DNA of 64,000 nucleotides. Source: Musa acuminata AAA Group. Its lineage: Eukaryota > Streptophyta > Magnoliopsida > Zingiberales > Musaceae. Positions 12,601 through 25,787 of this stretch are shown here, one piece after another. The stretch covers positions 47,001,001 through 47,065,000 of the forward strand of contig NC_088335.1 of the NCBI RefSeq assembly GCF_036884655.1, in the 5' to 3' direction. The translations under genes and the position numbers were made by a program. Each line of letters starts with the position of its first letter. Position 1 is the first letter of the stretch. Under the pieces are notes generated by a model. That model saw only the letters and a program-made list of their open reading frames with translations, made no database searches and was not told where the DNA came from.

Positions 12601-15600
12601 TCTAGCTAAATTTTACAGCTTATTTCCAATAAGAATTTCCCTATGGGCTTGTAAAATCAACCTACTGGTATTTTCAAAGTTCAGCTGTGACTAGCATCTT
12701 ATACTTACTTGTCCAATATTGTATGTGAAAGCATTCAAGAGAGCTGCAGCAAGATCCTCTGCTTTGTAATCCGAAAGCTTGTTTGAAGTTACCTTCCCGA
12801 AGCTAGATGCAGTTGTTGATGCTGGAAGACCATGCTATGATTTTATAAGAAAAAGTGAGTTACAATGGATAAACGTGATAAGAGAAAAGAACAAATGATT
12901 GATGCACCACATAAACTTGCTAGGTTTGGTTCATAACATATACATCTGTAAAATTAAAAAGAACCTGCAAAAGTGCTGTAAAACAGAAGTTTCTTTGTGA
13001 TTGATTCCAATGCGTCATTGTTGTCATGTAGTCTAGAACAACCACTTTTGCTTACTTATGAACTTAAAAACAAGGACTAATGTTAGCCTCTAAGGTGAAT
13101 TGGATACCAACAATAAGGACCATCATAAGCTAATAATGATCAATATAGGTTGTAGAAGAGCACAATCCCATAAGCCTTTAGCTTTTCCATAATCTCACAC
13201 TATTTGGGTAGGATTCTTGAAAATCATTTGACAAAATGAAGGCTGTCACAGTTGAAGAGTTTAGTGTTTCAAGGAAGGATCCTCTTTTCAGTTGTTCAAT
13301 GGAAAATAGTGAAAAATAGGGATATAGGCATGAATTCTGTTATTAATATTTTAGAGATTTATGTGGAGCGGACATCACTAATTGGGTTTGGCTAAAAGAT
13401 CAGATGGAATTTACGTTAGTGGACATCACTAACAGTTTGGCCTTTGAACCTAGTCTTCTCCCTGTTCCACCCTTTAATGTAATATGTTTTTGGAGCATTG
13501 AAGAAAGAATTTAATTAAGGAAAAGAACATTGAGATTAACTTTTGATATATTTCCTTTGAAGTACTCGGAATGCCATTGCTCCTAGGTTTTCATCCTATG
13601 CATTTTAAGTATAACATATTATTTAACAAGAGAATCTCCCAGGGAGAAAGAAAAAAACAAACAGAACAAAAAAAAACAAAAAGTTTGGACATAGAAAGAA
13701 GGGGCAAATGAGATTCAATTAGTAAAAGAAGAAGAAGAAACAAATTCCTACCAAGAAGATATGGCAGTCATAATTCCCAACAAAACATGATATCAGGGTC
13801 AACAATTAAAATCGAGGATGGACAAAGTACAACATGATTAAATTGAAAAGCTAATGATATCTTATACTACTGTAGGATGAGCGTTAGTTAGGTGTCTAAA
13901 AAATTCACAAAGTAGGTTGGGCAATTGAAACTCAACATCAGTCTCAAAAAAGAAAAAAAAATCAAAATTTTCATAATCACATTTTATTTAATGAGAGAGC
14001 CTCTCAGTGAAAGGAAAAGAAATATCAAAAGTTTAGAGACAGAATGAACAGGCAAAAGAAACTCAATATCACAGTGTTGCAAAAGATATAAAACAAATTC
14101 CCATCAAAACAAAATGACATTCAGGTTAAACTATGTTTTTGGGACCATTAATTTAAGTTGGGGGTGGCTAAAACAAAATATGATTTGATTGAAAAGCTGC
14201 TAGGTTTCTATCCCATTCTGGGGTGAGGTTATCCTAGGTGCCAAAAAAAGTTAATAGAATAGTAATATGAAGGCACTATCTGTCACGATCCAAGCCTGAT
14301 GGGCTAACTAGCCTATCAATTTCGTTTGGTCTAAACCACTGACTAAAATGCTTCAGCTGAAATTTATAGTAGTACACTCATCAGACCCTTATAAGTCAAT
14401 TTTAATCTTACCTACTTTCGATGTGGGACTAATCAGAGGTGTTACAATCACCCCCACTCAAAGGCTTGACGCCCTCGTCAAGGCCCAACATAATCTAGAT
14501 CAGGTCCTAGCATAGTGCATGTGAGGCGTAGCCCAGTGGTGGCTCCACGCCGTGACGAGTCCTCTGACTCCGTCTATGGGTAGCCCTTTCCTACTCGGAC
14601 CCCTCACCGACCAAATGCTAGGTCGGCTCTGATACCACTCAAAGGCTTGACGTCCGCGTCAAGGCCCAACATAATCTAGATCAGGTCCTAGCATAGTGCA
14701 TGTGAGGCGTAGCCCAGTGGTGGCTCCACGCCGTGACGAGTCCTCTGACTCCGTCTACGGGTAGCACTTTCCTACTCGGACCCCTCACCGACCAAATGCT
14801 AGGTCGGCTCTGATACCAAATGTCACGACTCGAGCCTGATAGGCTAACTAGCCTATCAACTTCGTTTGGTCTAAACCACTGACCAAAATGCTTAAGCTGA
14901 AATTTATAGTAGTACACTCATCAGACCTTTATAAGCTAATCTTAATCTTGTCCACTTTCGATGTGGGACTAATCAGGGGTGTTACACTATCATCTCTTAA
15001 ATTTAAACAAGCATCTCTAAAATTTCATCAAAACCAAGATGAAATGGGAACTAAATGAGAAGAGATATAATTGACCAAGTTCAGAGAAAGAGCGCTATTC
15101 TCCATTCAAAATATGAGATAAAAATTACATCATGTTGAAGGAGCTAAAATCAAAATATTAAAATTAGTATGGCAGGCCATGTACCCCATGTAGTAGAAAA
15201 ATTGGTGATATGGATTAAATAGAGAAAAGAAACATATCATCATCCATTTTTAATCAGATATGAATTTGGTTACTCATAGCAAAGCATAGTAAATGATGCA
15301 ACCTTATCTGTCTTAAATGGCCTCGAATATGAACTGGATATATAATGGATACAAATTGGAATGGGATTAAAATATGTCTCAAATGAGTCCGCGATAACAT
15401 TATATAGATAATTAAGAAACTATTCAAAACTATCAATCATTGTTCTCAGATGGGAAAAAAATTAAAGCAAACACAAAAAGCAAAAGAAGCATGCAAAAAT
15501 AGTACATATAGTGTACATAGACAAACCTATCAAATAACAGCTTTTCTACAATTAATTTGGCTAAATTCAACATTGCAAGGTATATTCATATATTTGGAAA

Positions 15601-18600
15601 CTTGAAGAGGTTGGAACCTGAAGCATATTTGTGCTCATCTCCAAAAAATTTCAGATAGCTATATTCAAATATAGAACAAATGTGACAAAACATGAACTTA
15701 TGCAACCATTTCCATCTCTAACTGGATATGGAAACAAATCTGGATGAGTATTATCCGACCGAATTTCACCCCTATCTCATATGGTGAAGGTTTACAATAT
15801 AATTTGAAATACTTGGTATGCGAAAAAAACTGCAGAAAGTCTCAAGAGCTTTTTATTTTCAATTTTTATAGAGCAATTAATTAAGCCACCTGTATTGTTA
15901 ATATAAGTGATAAAATAATTGATGATGGTCATTATTAGTGATTAATACTGAATCACCTATTTTTCTAGTAGATCATAACTGCTTTATAATGAAGATACTG
16001 AGGGAAATATACCTTTGGATAACCCTCCTTTCCATATATGTCCCCAACAGTCAAATCTACTGCTAGATTATTACCTCTCTGGCTAAGCTCCAAGAACTCT
16101 TCATAACTGCAGAAAGGAGATAAGGAATACATAAAGGCAAAATAATATAAAGAATGGAACTTTTCAATCAAACGCTACCTTGTACACCCTGTCAACAGTC
16201 TTGCAAGGCCAAGTATAGTACCACCTCCCAGATGTGTCCCAATAATACGTTCAAATTTCCATTTCCCGATCACCTGCTTCATGCCTTCGCATTAATTTCT
16301 ATGTTATAAAGAAAACTTAGTCATCAATAGAAGTTTAAACTATTACTTCATTCATATTAAAGAAGTACCTCAATCATGCTAACACCTGAGCCAACATTGA
16401 CAAGAAGATATGGAAATATGTTGTGTTCATTGGGGTCAGTTGTCACACTTTCATCAGAATTTGAGGAAGGTTCATGTAAATCTTGGTCTTCCTGTCAAAA
16501 TAGGGACAAAACTAAAATGTAAGAGCATATCTAAGGCTTTCTTTATTTTCTTAAAGTGGAAATGATCAATTATATTTTTTAAGTTTTAACTAATAATATT
16601 AGTACCAAACGATTAAGACAACTTAGAAGAGAAATAACATGCAGAACATAACCATTCATTGCTTCAGTTCCGTACGTAAAACATGCTCTATACAAAAAGG
16701 GGATAAAAGGACAACATGACCAGACATAATATTATACTCCCAAATCGTAAATCAAAGAGCACCTAGAAGTTATTATGGTCAATGCTCCATGTTTCACATG
16801 GAAAGGAATATCTTAAGCAAGGACTATGAGTCAGAAGGCATCATTCACTTGATAACCACATTCAGCTTGATTAATCTAAAGAATCAAGCCCATTGACACA
16901 AGCTGTAATTAAGCGAGAATCTTGCTTTGTTTAGCATAATTACCAATAACTAAAGAAATCAGAAAACCAAAAACAAATGAGTCCAGTTTGTTGGAATCAA
17001 ACAGATTGGTACTGTTAATTGTTCTTGGAAGCAAGATCTGTCGTACCGAAGCGTACCGCCCATATCTGGCGGTACGTATCAGTCCAACAGGTTACCGGTA
17101 CGCATACCGCCCGGTACCGCTACAGTACTATAATATTATACTGTAGCACTGCTATAGTATGAAAAAATAAAAAAATATTCGGTACACCAGGGCGTACCGC
17201 TCAATACGCCCTGATGTACCGTCCGATATACCGGTACCGTACCATACCGAGCCCGGGTCAAAACGCCGGTACGGTACGATACAACGAACCTTGTTTGGAA
17301 GAATCATAAAATGCACTTGGACTATCTATAACTGAGATAGAAGGGAAAATCAAGAGAACTGAAGTAGAAGCAATTATTGCCTAAAAGTACTATAAAGAGA
17401 GCAAAAAAGAAAATAATACAAACAATCTTGATAGTACAACCACATTTCAATCCCTACTTTGTTTATATCTTCAAGGATATTGAAACTTAAACTTTTACAG
17501 AAATATTATTCTGCCAAACTACAGAGAGAGGGGCTCTATCTTCCAAGACATTTTCCAGAACAAACCAGTGCAGTCAAAATAAAGATGTCAACAAATGAAC
17601 TAACTTAAAGAAACGAGTATAAACTTAAGCATAAGCCAGTTTTCATCAGCCAATGCTAATCTATGACAAACATAATCTAGAGAATATCCACACAAAATGG
17701 ATATATTTTTAATTTGTAATGAGACTTACTTTATCGTTCAAATGTACATCTACCATTTCAATATCTTCGATACCAAGTTCCTTATAACTCATTAAAGCAC
17801 CAAGAGCTCCTAGAAATCCCTCATGGCGCAAGAAAGTTGCTTGCATTTGACCCTTTGACCTGAACACAAAAATAAAATCTAAGCCCGGCGAAAAACATAA
17901 TCCCTCCAAGGCTCCAACTCAGAATTTTATAAGTTGCTCTCAAAAAAAATTCATGTGTAAAAATACGTAAAATTAAAAAGAAATGATACGTCAAGTATCA
18001 TTGCTGGATGATCAAAGAACAGCGTTAATTAATGTCCTGAGAGACACAATAGAATACTCACCAATAACTAATAGCATAAGATATGTTGTCCATTGTGCTG
18101 GGATGTCCACGAATGTAAGATCCTCCAAAGAAAACTCTATTAAAACCTAAGAGCGCTGCTACAAGAAAAGCAACCTGAAATGTACACATCATAAAGAAAA
18201 ACACAAGTTAGTCTTTGATCAATTCTCTAACATAATATTTTTGTCTTTTTATCACATTCTTCATCCTTTCTTTCTTTTTCTCTGACTTGTATTCTTTTTT
18301 ACTACACTTTTTTTCTAATTCATTCTGCTTTAGCCTTGATATGTTCAAAAACTAGGGATTATTGTTTCTTATATTGGTGGAAGTTGGAAATTACACTGTA
18401 GGTCTCCTAGGAATAGATTAAGACAATCTCATAGCCTAGAGAGATCATTTCTCAAACATGGATAGATTAAGAATGCTGCTACAAGAAAAGCAATCTGATA
18501 TCTACAGATATAAAGATGAACAAAAGATATCATCCTCAGACATAATAGGTTTTGCTTTGTATCACATTCTCCATGCCGGACATATACAAGTTGTTTTTCA

Positions 18601-21392
18601 TTTTTCTGCTTTTCTTGTTTTTTCTGATTGTATCTTTTTTTACTTCATTATTTTTTTTCTAATTTATTCTGTTGAGCCTCCAAATGTGCACAAAACAAGG
18701 ATTACCATTTCCTTTATTGCTCGAAGTTGGAAATTACACTTTGTAGGTTTCCTATGAATGGATTAGGACAATCACATAATAGTTACGGCTTGTATCACAC
18801 TTCAGACTTATAAAAAGAGTTATTTTCTTTGTTTATCTTTCCGATTGGATGTATTTCTGTTACCTCATTTTTTTTCTAATTTATTTTGTTTTAGCCTTCA
18901 AATGTGCACAAAATAGAGATTTTAGCCTCCATTTCTTGTATCACATTTTGAAGTTGGAAATTACAGTATGTAGGTCTCCTAGGGATAGATTGGGATACTC
19001 CCATAGCCAAGAAAGATAATTTTCTCAAACATAAATTTACCTATGATGCACTACCAGTTTCAATGACCTACTAGACTGGTAGGTCAATATATGCTACTAT
19101 ATATATTGACCTGAACCACCAGGCATTAATAAATAAATAAATAAGGATGTATAATAGAAAAGTACAAGATTATACGTACACTTGGTATTTATTAGGGGTC
19201 AGCACATACCTGTACAACCAATATTTTAATCCTTCTAGGCCAAGCAAAAAGAAGTGTATCATCAACAAATTACAAAAAGAGTATATTTTATCAAGTATTA
19301 TGCTTCCCCAAATCTCTAATAATGTTTTATTGTCTCACAGAAAGAACTCCTTTAATCTTTGGGAAATAGGAAAATGGAAATGGGAAATAGGGACACCTTG
19401 TTTTAATCTTCTTCATGTAGGAGACTATTTTGCAGCTGACTCACTGATTGAAACATGTTTTGGGAGCAAAATTCATAGTTCAATTCATTTTTCTACTTAT
19501 TTCTTAAAATATAGCTTTTGGGGAGTTCCAATAAGACATTGGATGCTAATTTAACAAAAGACTTCTGAATATTTAGCTAGATAATCATTCCTTTAATATA
19601 GTTATTGCAGCTGTAGGGTTTGTCATTTCGGGTACCAGACCCATCTTGGAGATTTGTTGGCACCATACATACCAATCTATATTAGTGTACCGACACAATG
19701 ATATGCCGAGGTGTGCCGATGGGGACTCGAGCGAGCTGCATCTTAGTGGAGAGTCGAACAGGTATGTACCGCCCAAGTTGGTACATGCTTCGTCATGAAA
19801 CAATTACTAGCTCCTAGACACTTAAAAGAAGAATGTTGGAAAATGACGTATTAGATCTGGCAGGATCTTTTTCTTAGTATCACCAAACTATGAAGCTTGA
19901 AAAAAAGCTATTAGGTGCTTTTAAAACATACATAGTAAAATATCTTCAAAGATTCACTTTTTAATTAACCATTCTTAATAAAGGAGATGATGGAATTAAA
20001 TAAAGTTCTTGTCTTTGCCTTGATATCTAATCAAGTCAATTTAGTTTATGAAGGAAAGATGATTCTCTGGACATGAAAAATTTTTACCAGCCATGAAGTT
20101 TAACAAAGAGAATAGAAAAAAGAGGAAGAATATCAGCGATTGATAAAGTTAACATACTTGCAAAATAACTTCAATATCTAGTACTCAACAATATCTAACA
20201 GAACTACTGCCAGAAAACAAAAAGAAAAAATTTGGTCTCATTTCATCTCTCCAGATTGTGATGGGCATATACGGTGCACGACGCTCCCACAATGTGAGGT
20301 GTGGGGAGGGTCTCTGTTTTCCAGTTTGTAAAGGAACAACTTTATTGTATCAAAGCCCACCCTCTACATATACTTAATTTCCGAATTCCTTTTATCTTTA
20401 TCTTCCGCCAAGTCCTTGTGGAATATTTTAGTTGGCCAACCACTAGTTAAAATGAACTACTATATGCCATCAGAATTGATAGATGTATTAGTTCATCTTT
20501 TTCATGGAAAGCATATTTATTTAGATTCACAAATTCAAGTGGATAAATCTAAGAGAATACCTGTCAAAAAATCAAGAGTAGCTAGTAAACAGAAGATATA
20601 GATGTATAATTTGTAAAAGTGGCCAAGAAAAGAATAATTATGTTCTAACACAAAAACAAGGTGTGTGATAGAAAACATTAAATCTAATATATTTGTTGTC
20701 TGAAAGTGTCCAAGTCTTCAAGGTATTATGTTGGTTTCTATTTTTGGCAAATGCATTTCTGTTGCATTCTGGAATTGTTGTGGCATGCAAGGATTATACC
20801 ATAAAAAAATAAAGAGACTCATACACTTGACTAAAAGCCAAAGAAAATTCTAGGCTGATTGTTTGACTGAGGTTTTACCAAAGCAAGGGCCTTCGTTCAA
20901 AATAGATAAACTATATAATCAAGTGCAAGAAACTGGATAAGCTTTTATGACAAAGTGTTAAACTAAAATTGTGTGTACCAAAATTCTTGGAGCATGAATT
21001 ACATGCAATAAACCTAAAATACTATCTACTAATCAAAACTTAATTTCAATGTTTAGAAAAGAAGTAGGTGAGAATAATAATCTCAAATCAAGATTTGACT
21101 GGCTTGATCAACCTTTCCTCAAAAAGAAAATATTTACTCAAGCATACAATAAACTGAGAAAGCCATACATACTTGTGCAATATTATAAGTAAAAGCACTC
21201 AACAATGTAGTAGCAAGATCTTCAGGTTTGTAATCTGAAAGTGTCCTTTTTGATGTTATCACCTTCCCAAAGCTTGAAGCAAGGGTTGATGCAGAAAGAC
21301 CTTGCTGGGGCAATTTGGTTAGACATAACCCAGTTAGATAAGTACAAAAAAGACGATGTTGGACTACCATAAGTATTATAAATTGCCACTTG

Positions 21393-21430
<38 letters not shown>

Positions 21431-24400
21431 TTGAGCCAGTGATTCACCAGATAATTTATGAAACTAAGCATCTATTCATGACATCCAATACGTTACTAGA
21501 TAGCATAACTATCTTGAGCATCCATGACATAATAAATAACATGTCTTCCTCCTTTATAGAATTAGGTTCTATCTTTTATCTGCAACTTTATATCTGTTCA
21601 GAGCTGTCCCAGCAGCAAAACAGTAGTTAGTTGGGAACTAGCATAAAAGTTTGTCAAAACAAACATAAATAATAGACCATTATCAAATACAATGGAGCAA
21701 GATCATCATTATGAAGTAACATGTTGCATCAATAATACATTTCAAAACACACTAAATGTGACCCACAACATTAGTGAACAAATTCAGTGACAACTAAGAT
21801 TTTAGCATGAGGATTGCCATTAGAGAGGTTAGTCCAAGATCATAAATTTAAAATAGAAACATAAAATATAAAATCAGTAAAAAATTCAAGATATGACTGA
21901 ACTGAATCATAATAAATGTCAAAATAAATCACATGTTTCAAAAAGAAGCTGAATGCCCATTTATTAGATTTCTCGGGCTCTTAAGCCAACTTAACTCTTT
22001 CAGAAGGAAACAAAATCAAACAAAGTTTGCATAGTCTACACCTACCTAAGACAGACTCCTATTTCTATGGTGAAAAGTTCTACATTCTTTAATATCACTG
22101 TCAAAACTTAACAAGAGTATCATCAAAATCAACCCCTAAAATCATTAGAAATAAAAAAAAAATTCAAAGTCAGATCTAGCTCAAATGAACTCAACTTAGA
22201 TCCAACTAGACAGTAAACGAACCTAATATAGATGTAATCGATTTGCATAATTCACTATCTTGTCCTTAAGTTATTCACATGTCTAAGTCCATGATCAACA
22301 CAAGGAGCTCCAGCAATCAATAATGCATTGTGGTGCATGCACTATGATCTGTTGAATTGAACAACTAATTTTCATCTGCAACCAACACAACAAACCTTAT
22401 AAAATTTGATCTCTGTGACCTTGAGATATGCATTCATCTATGATAGATAAATTCGGTTTAGAAAGGCAAACTATAAGAATTTGGTCCCTTAACCAGAAGC
22501 AGCTTACATTGTAACATCTTGACTAGTAATTGAACAATTTGATTCCGAATCTTAGAATTCAATTCATCAATTTAATCATGTGGTAGACCTCTTGTTTCCC
22601 TCTTGCTGTCGGATGACTTCTAGCACTTCATATCATCCTCATTGGGATGACCTACATGACGAACACAATATATTGATCAGTATTAAAATGTGAATATTCT
22701 ATGTTCATAGAATGAAATGGAGAGTCTCTAGATATTTGAGTGTCCTATCTTCAATTAATGATACAGAGATATGGTTCAAGTCTCTCCACATCAGGGATTG
22801 TCTTAATATTAAGAATCTCTAGAATGTTGTCTCATGACCACTTCATACATGTATCGATGCTTTCAAGATTCCACAAATTCTTCTTACAAGCTCGAAATCA
22901 ATGTTGGCATCATCCCCGAGACCCTCATGGTCACCATCCATGGCCATCACATATGTCCACCTATCCATGGCCGCCACAAAGGACTAATATTTGGTAATTG
23001 TCCAGCATTGAAATTTTGAACCATGACTAAAAAAAGTTCTATTACATAAAAGTGAGTCAGTTCAGGCAAACTGAAATAAGAATCTTCATAGGAAACAATT
23101 ATCTCCATGTGCCATATGTTGATAGAATATTTGAAGCTTTAGAAGCAGAATGAAAGCTAATGGACAAAAATTTGTTTGTCTTTCGGAGCTACAATCCACC
23201 TGCTTGCTTTCCTATCTTCTCTGAACCATACTACACTAGCATTTCTACTTCTGGTAAAGTTTTTCTTTTCCATTCTGGGCTAAAAAGAAGAGAATGGTGA
23301 GACCATATGTTTGATCAATCACTGGAGCATGTATTTCTGATGCAGTTTCTTTGGATCAACAATGGAGAAATGAGGAAAGAGCCTATGAATTAGAGGAAGA
23401 GAAGAGAAAAAAAAAACAAGAAAGATAGGGATGGACAAGAGAGAGATGCCCAATCAAAAGAAGGGCTCAATGATGAAGAAAACTTAAACATCATATATGG
23501 TCTCAGTGCCATTCACTCAACACAAGAGAAGTTAAATGACATTTATAACAAATGATTCCTTCAGCTTTAAGTTAAATAAAATTCTTCAAAATGCAAGTAT
23601 ATAATTAGATAGAGTTTTTACTTAATTTAACTTGTCTAAGACAGACTCACTTACAATAAAGACCCACTAGATCTTATACTTTAGAAGGATAAAATATCAA
23701 AAAAATCACACCAAATATTACCAATAATAAGGTTTCAAATATTGGTTGATATGTATTGTAGCAACCAGTGTTTACTAGTCTGAGCAAGGATCATGTACCG
23801 ACTGGTATTTACTGGTCCAAGCAAGGATCAACATCAGACCATATGGTCTGGTACTGATCAGTATTTAAATTTTTAATATTTTCTTCAGCTAATAATAGGT
23901 GGTATGAACTATGAAGTACACGAGTATTATGTCAGTCTAGTAGATCACCAAATCCAGTATCGAACTAAGATTTAAAACCTTCTGAACTTATAAAGATTAC
24001 AATCAAACTCTGATCTAACTCAAACAAACCTAACATAAGACTATAATATAGCCCAACTTCCTAGCATAGATGAAACTTGGAAGAAGCTGACATTAGTATA
24101 GTGTGAAGATTGATGACTAAAGACTTTAAAAATTGGCTAAAGTTCTTGGGGAAAATAAGTGTAATGAAGCATCTTGAAAGTGTAAAAGTTAACGAGTGAT
24201 AAAATCCAAATGTAATTGAAGATAAAGAAAATGTTAAACATTAACTTATTAAGTGCTAAAACTAAGATCAAGGAGGTGCAATAATTATGAGATAAGATGC
24301 AACTAGCAAGGACCTAGCTTTTGATGTTATCCATACAAAAGTTTACAAGATTGAAAATCAATTTGCTTAAGTAGTTACAATCAAAATTTAAACAACTACA

Positions 24401-25704
24401 AAGGATGCCACCTTACAATTGAAGGTGTAGCATTTGGGTATACTGTAAGAACAAAGGATACATAGAACTTCACAACTCATCAAGCAATTAAGTTGGGCAA
24501 TCATATATAACTTTGGTTGAGAGTGAATGAACCAAGATTAAACGATAATTATTCCAAAATTAATTTTGTGTTGTTAATTTAGATAGAAGAGAAGTAAAAA
24601 ATCTTAAACTATTTTAACAAACATGGAAAATTTTAATATAGTTATTAAAGAAATAATGAGAGAAATTTTAATCTAGAGAGGAATAAAACATCCTTGTAAT
24701 CGTAACATGAATTAACAAGTTTTTGCTATTGTAAAAACAAGAAAAGGTGATAATGAGTAAAATTTCTATTATTACAGGGTTGTATCAAGAGCAAACCTCA
24801 AGTCCCTTACCTTCTTATCCATGGTGAATAAAACTTATTAGAATTGTTTATGATGAAGTCCCATAGTGCACAGTTTCATTAAAGAAAATTTTATAATCAC
24901 CAATACTAGAAGAACCTCTAAATTACTCTGGTAGACAACGGATTTAATTAATGACCAAGATGGATCTAAGTTTAACTTATATCACAGAAAGAGAGCACAT
25001 CTAAAATATGCAGTCAAGTAAATTCAGAAAAAAAAAAAAAAGCTTGATACTAGGAACTATAGTTTGAGATTGAGGAACTAATTTTCATATGCAAAGATTG
25101 AAGAAAAAAATACTTCTCTAAATTAAGATATTTAAAATGTTAAAGTACAATGTAGAATACACCTTAGATTAAAATGAAAGTTTCACTAATCAGTTATATA
25201 ACAATCTATTCTTTTTGGTAAGAGTTGATAGTGGAAGGGATAATTTATGATAGATGAGGATGATGAGATAACTCTCTGGAACAAGAAACATTGACCAAAA
25301 CATCTATTAAGGGTCCACAAATGCACTGATAGGACAAGGACAGTGATATCAGAGATAATAGGAGGGGTAGAAGAAGATCAAATGGATAATTAGTAAAGAA
25401 TACGATGACAATTGGATTGTCCAGTTTCATGGACCTCAATAGATATTAAAAGAAAGAAAGAGTCCATATAATCAATCCAAGATATTAGGGAACAGCAAAT
25501 TGTGTATAACTGATCCAAGATGTTTGGGAACAGTTAAGCAACTATATATGAAGGTCATGGTCCATTTGTTGGACTTAACAAGATTATAAACTATTTCTCA
25601 TGTTACTAGATTGTTCTAAGCAAGGTATGCAATTTCGTATCGTACCGGAGTTTCGACGTTCACTCGGTACGGTACGAAACTGTATACCGAGCGATATACC
25701 GCTC

Positions 25705-25787
<83 letters not shown>

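Larger units (their letters stand above)
14276..14991 (-). mobile_element. TRIM retrotransposon with duplicated internal domain, TSD CTATC
   Basis: A complete miniature LTR element (14281-14986, 706 bp) in PANK intron 13. Two 166-bp LTRs run TGTCACG...GTGTTACA. The target duplication CTATC is perfect at 14276-14280 and 14987-14991. On the minus strand, TGGTATCAGAGC (tRNA-iMet primer site) follows the 5' LTR, and a G-rich polypurine stretch precedes the 3' LTR. The internal part is two nearly identical 181-bp tandem copies. There is no coding capacity, as expected for TRIMs, which rely on other elements for mobilisation. Confidence 0.9.

Noticed and set aside
14281..14986. TRIM considered as a Cassandra element
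   Set aside because: LTRs of 166 bp are shorter than usual for Cassandra and I could not identify a convincing 5S rRNA-like segment, so only TRIM is claimed.
19630..19800. GGTAC-rich segment resembling the hAT-like family
   Set aside because: Motif content is similar but terminal repeats and TSD are not recognisable.
20400..20960. Possible copia RNase H relic (plus-strand fragment reading [11 protein letters not shown])
   Set aside because: Only a short suggestive phrase with stops around it; no LTRs or other domains found.
23730..23990. Further hAT-like copy in intron 7
   Set aside because: Ends GGTTTCAAAT / ATTTAAAACC are suggestive but no 8-bp duplication could be found.
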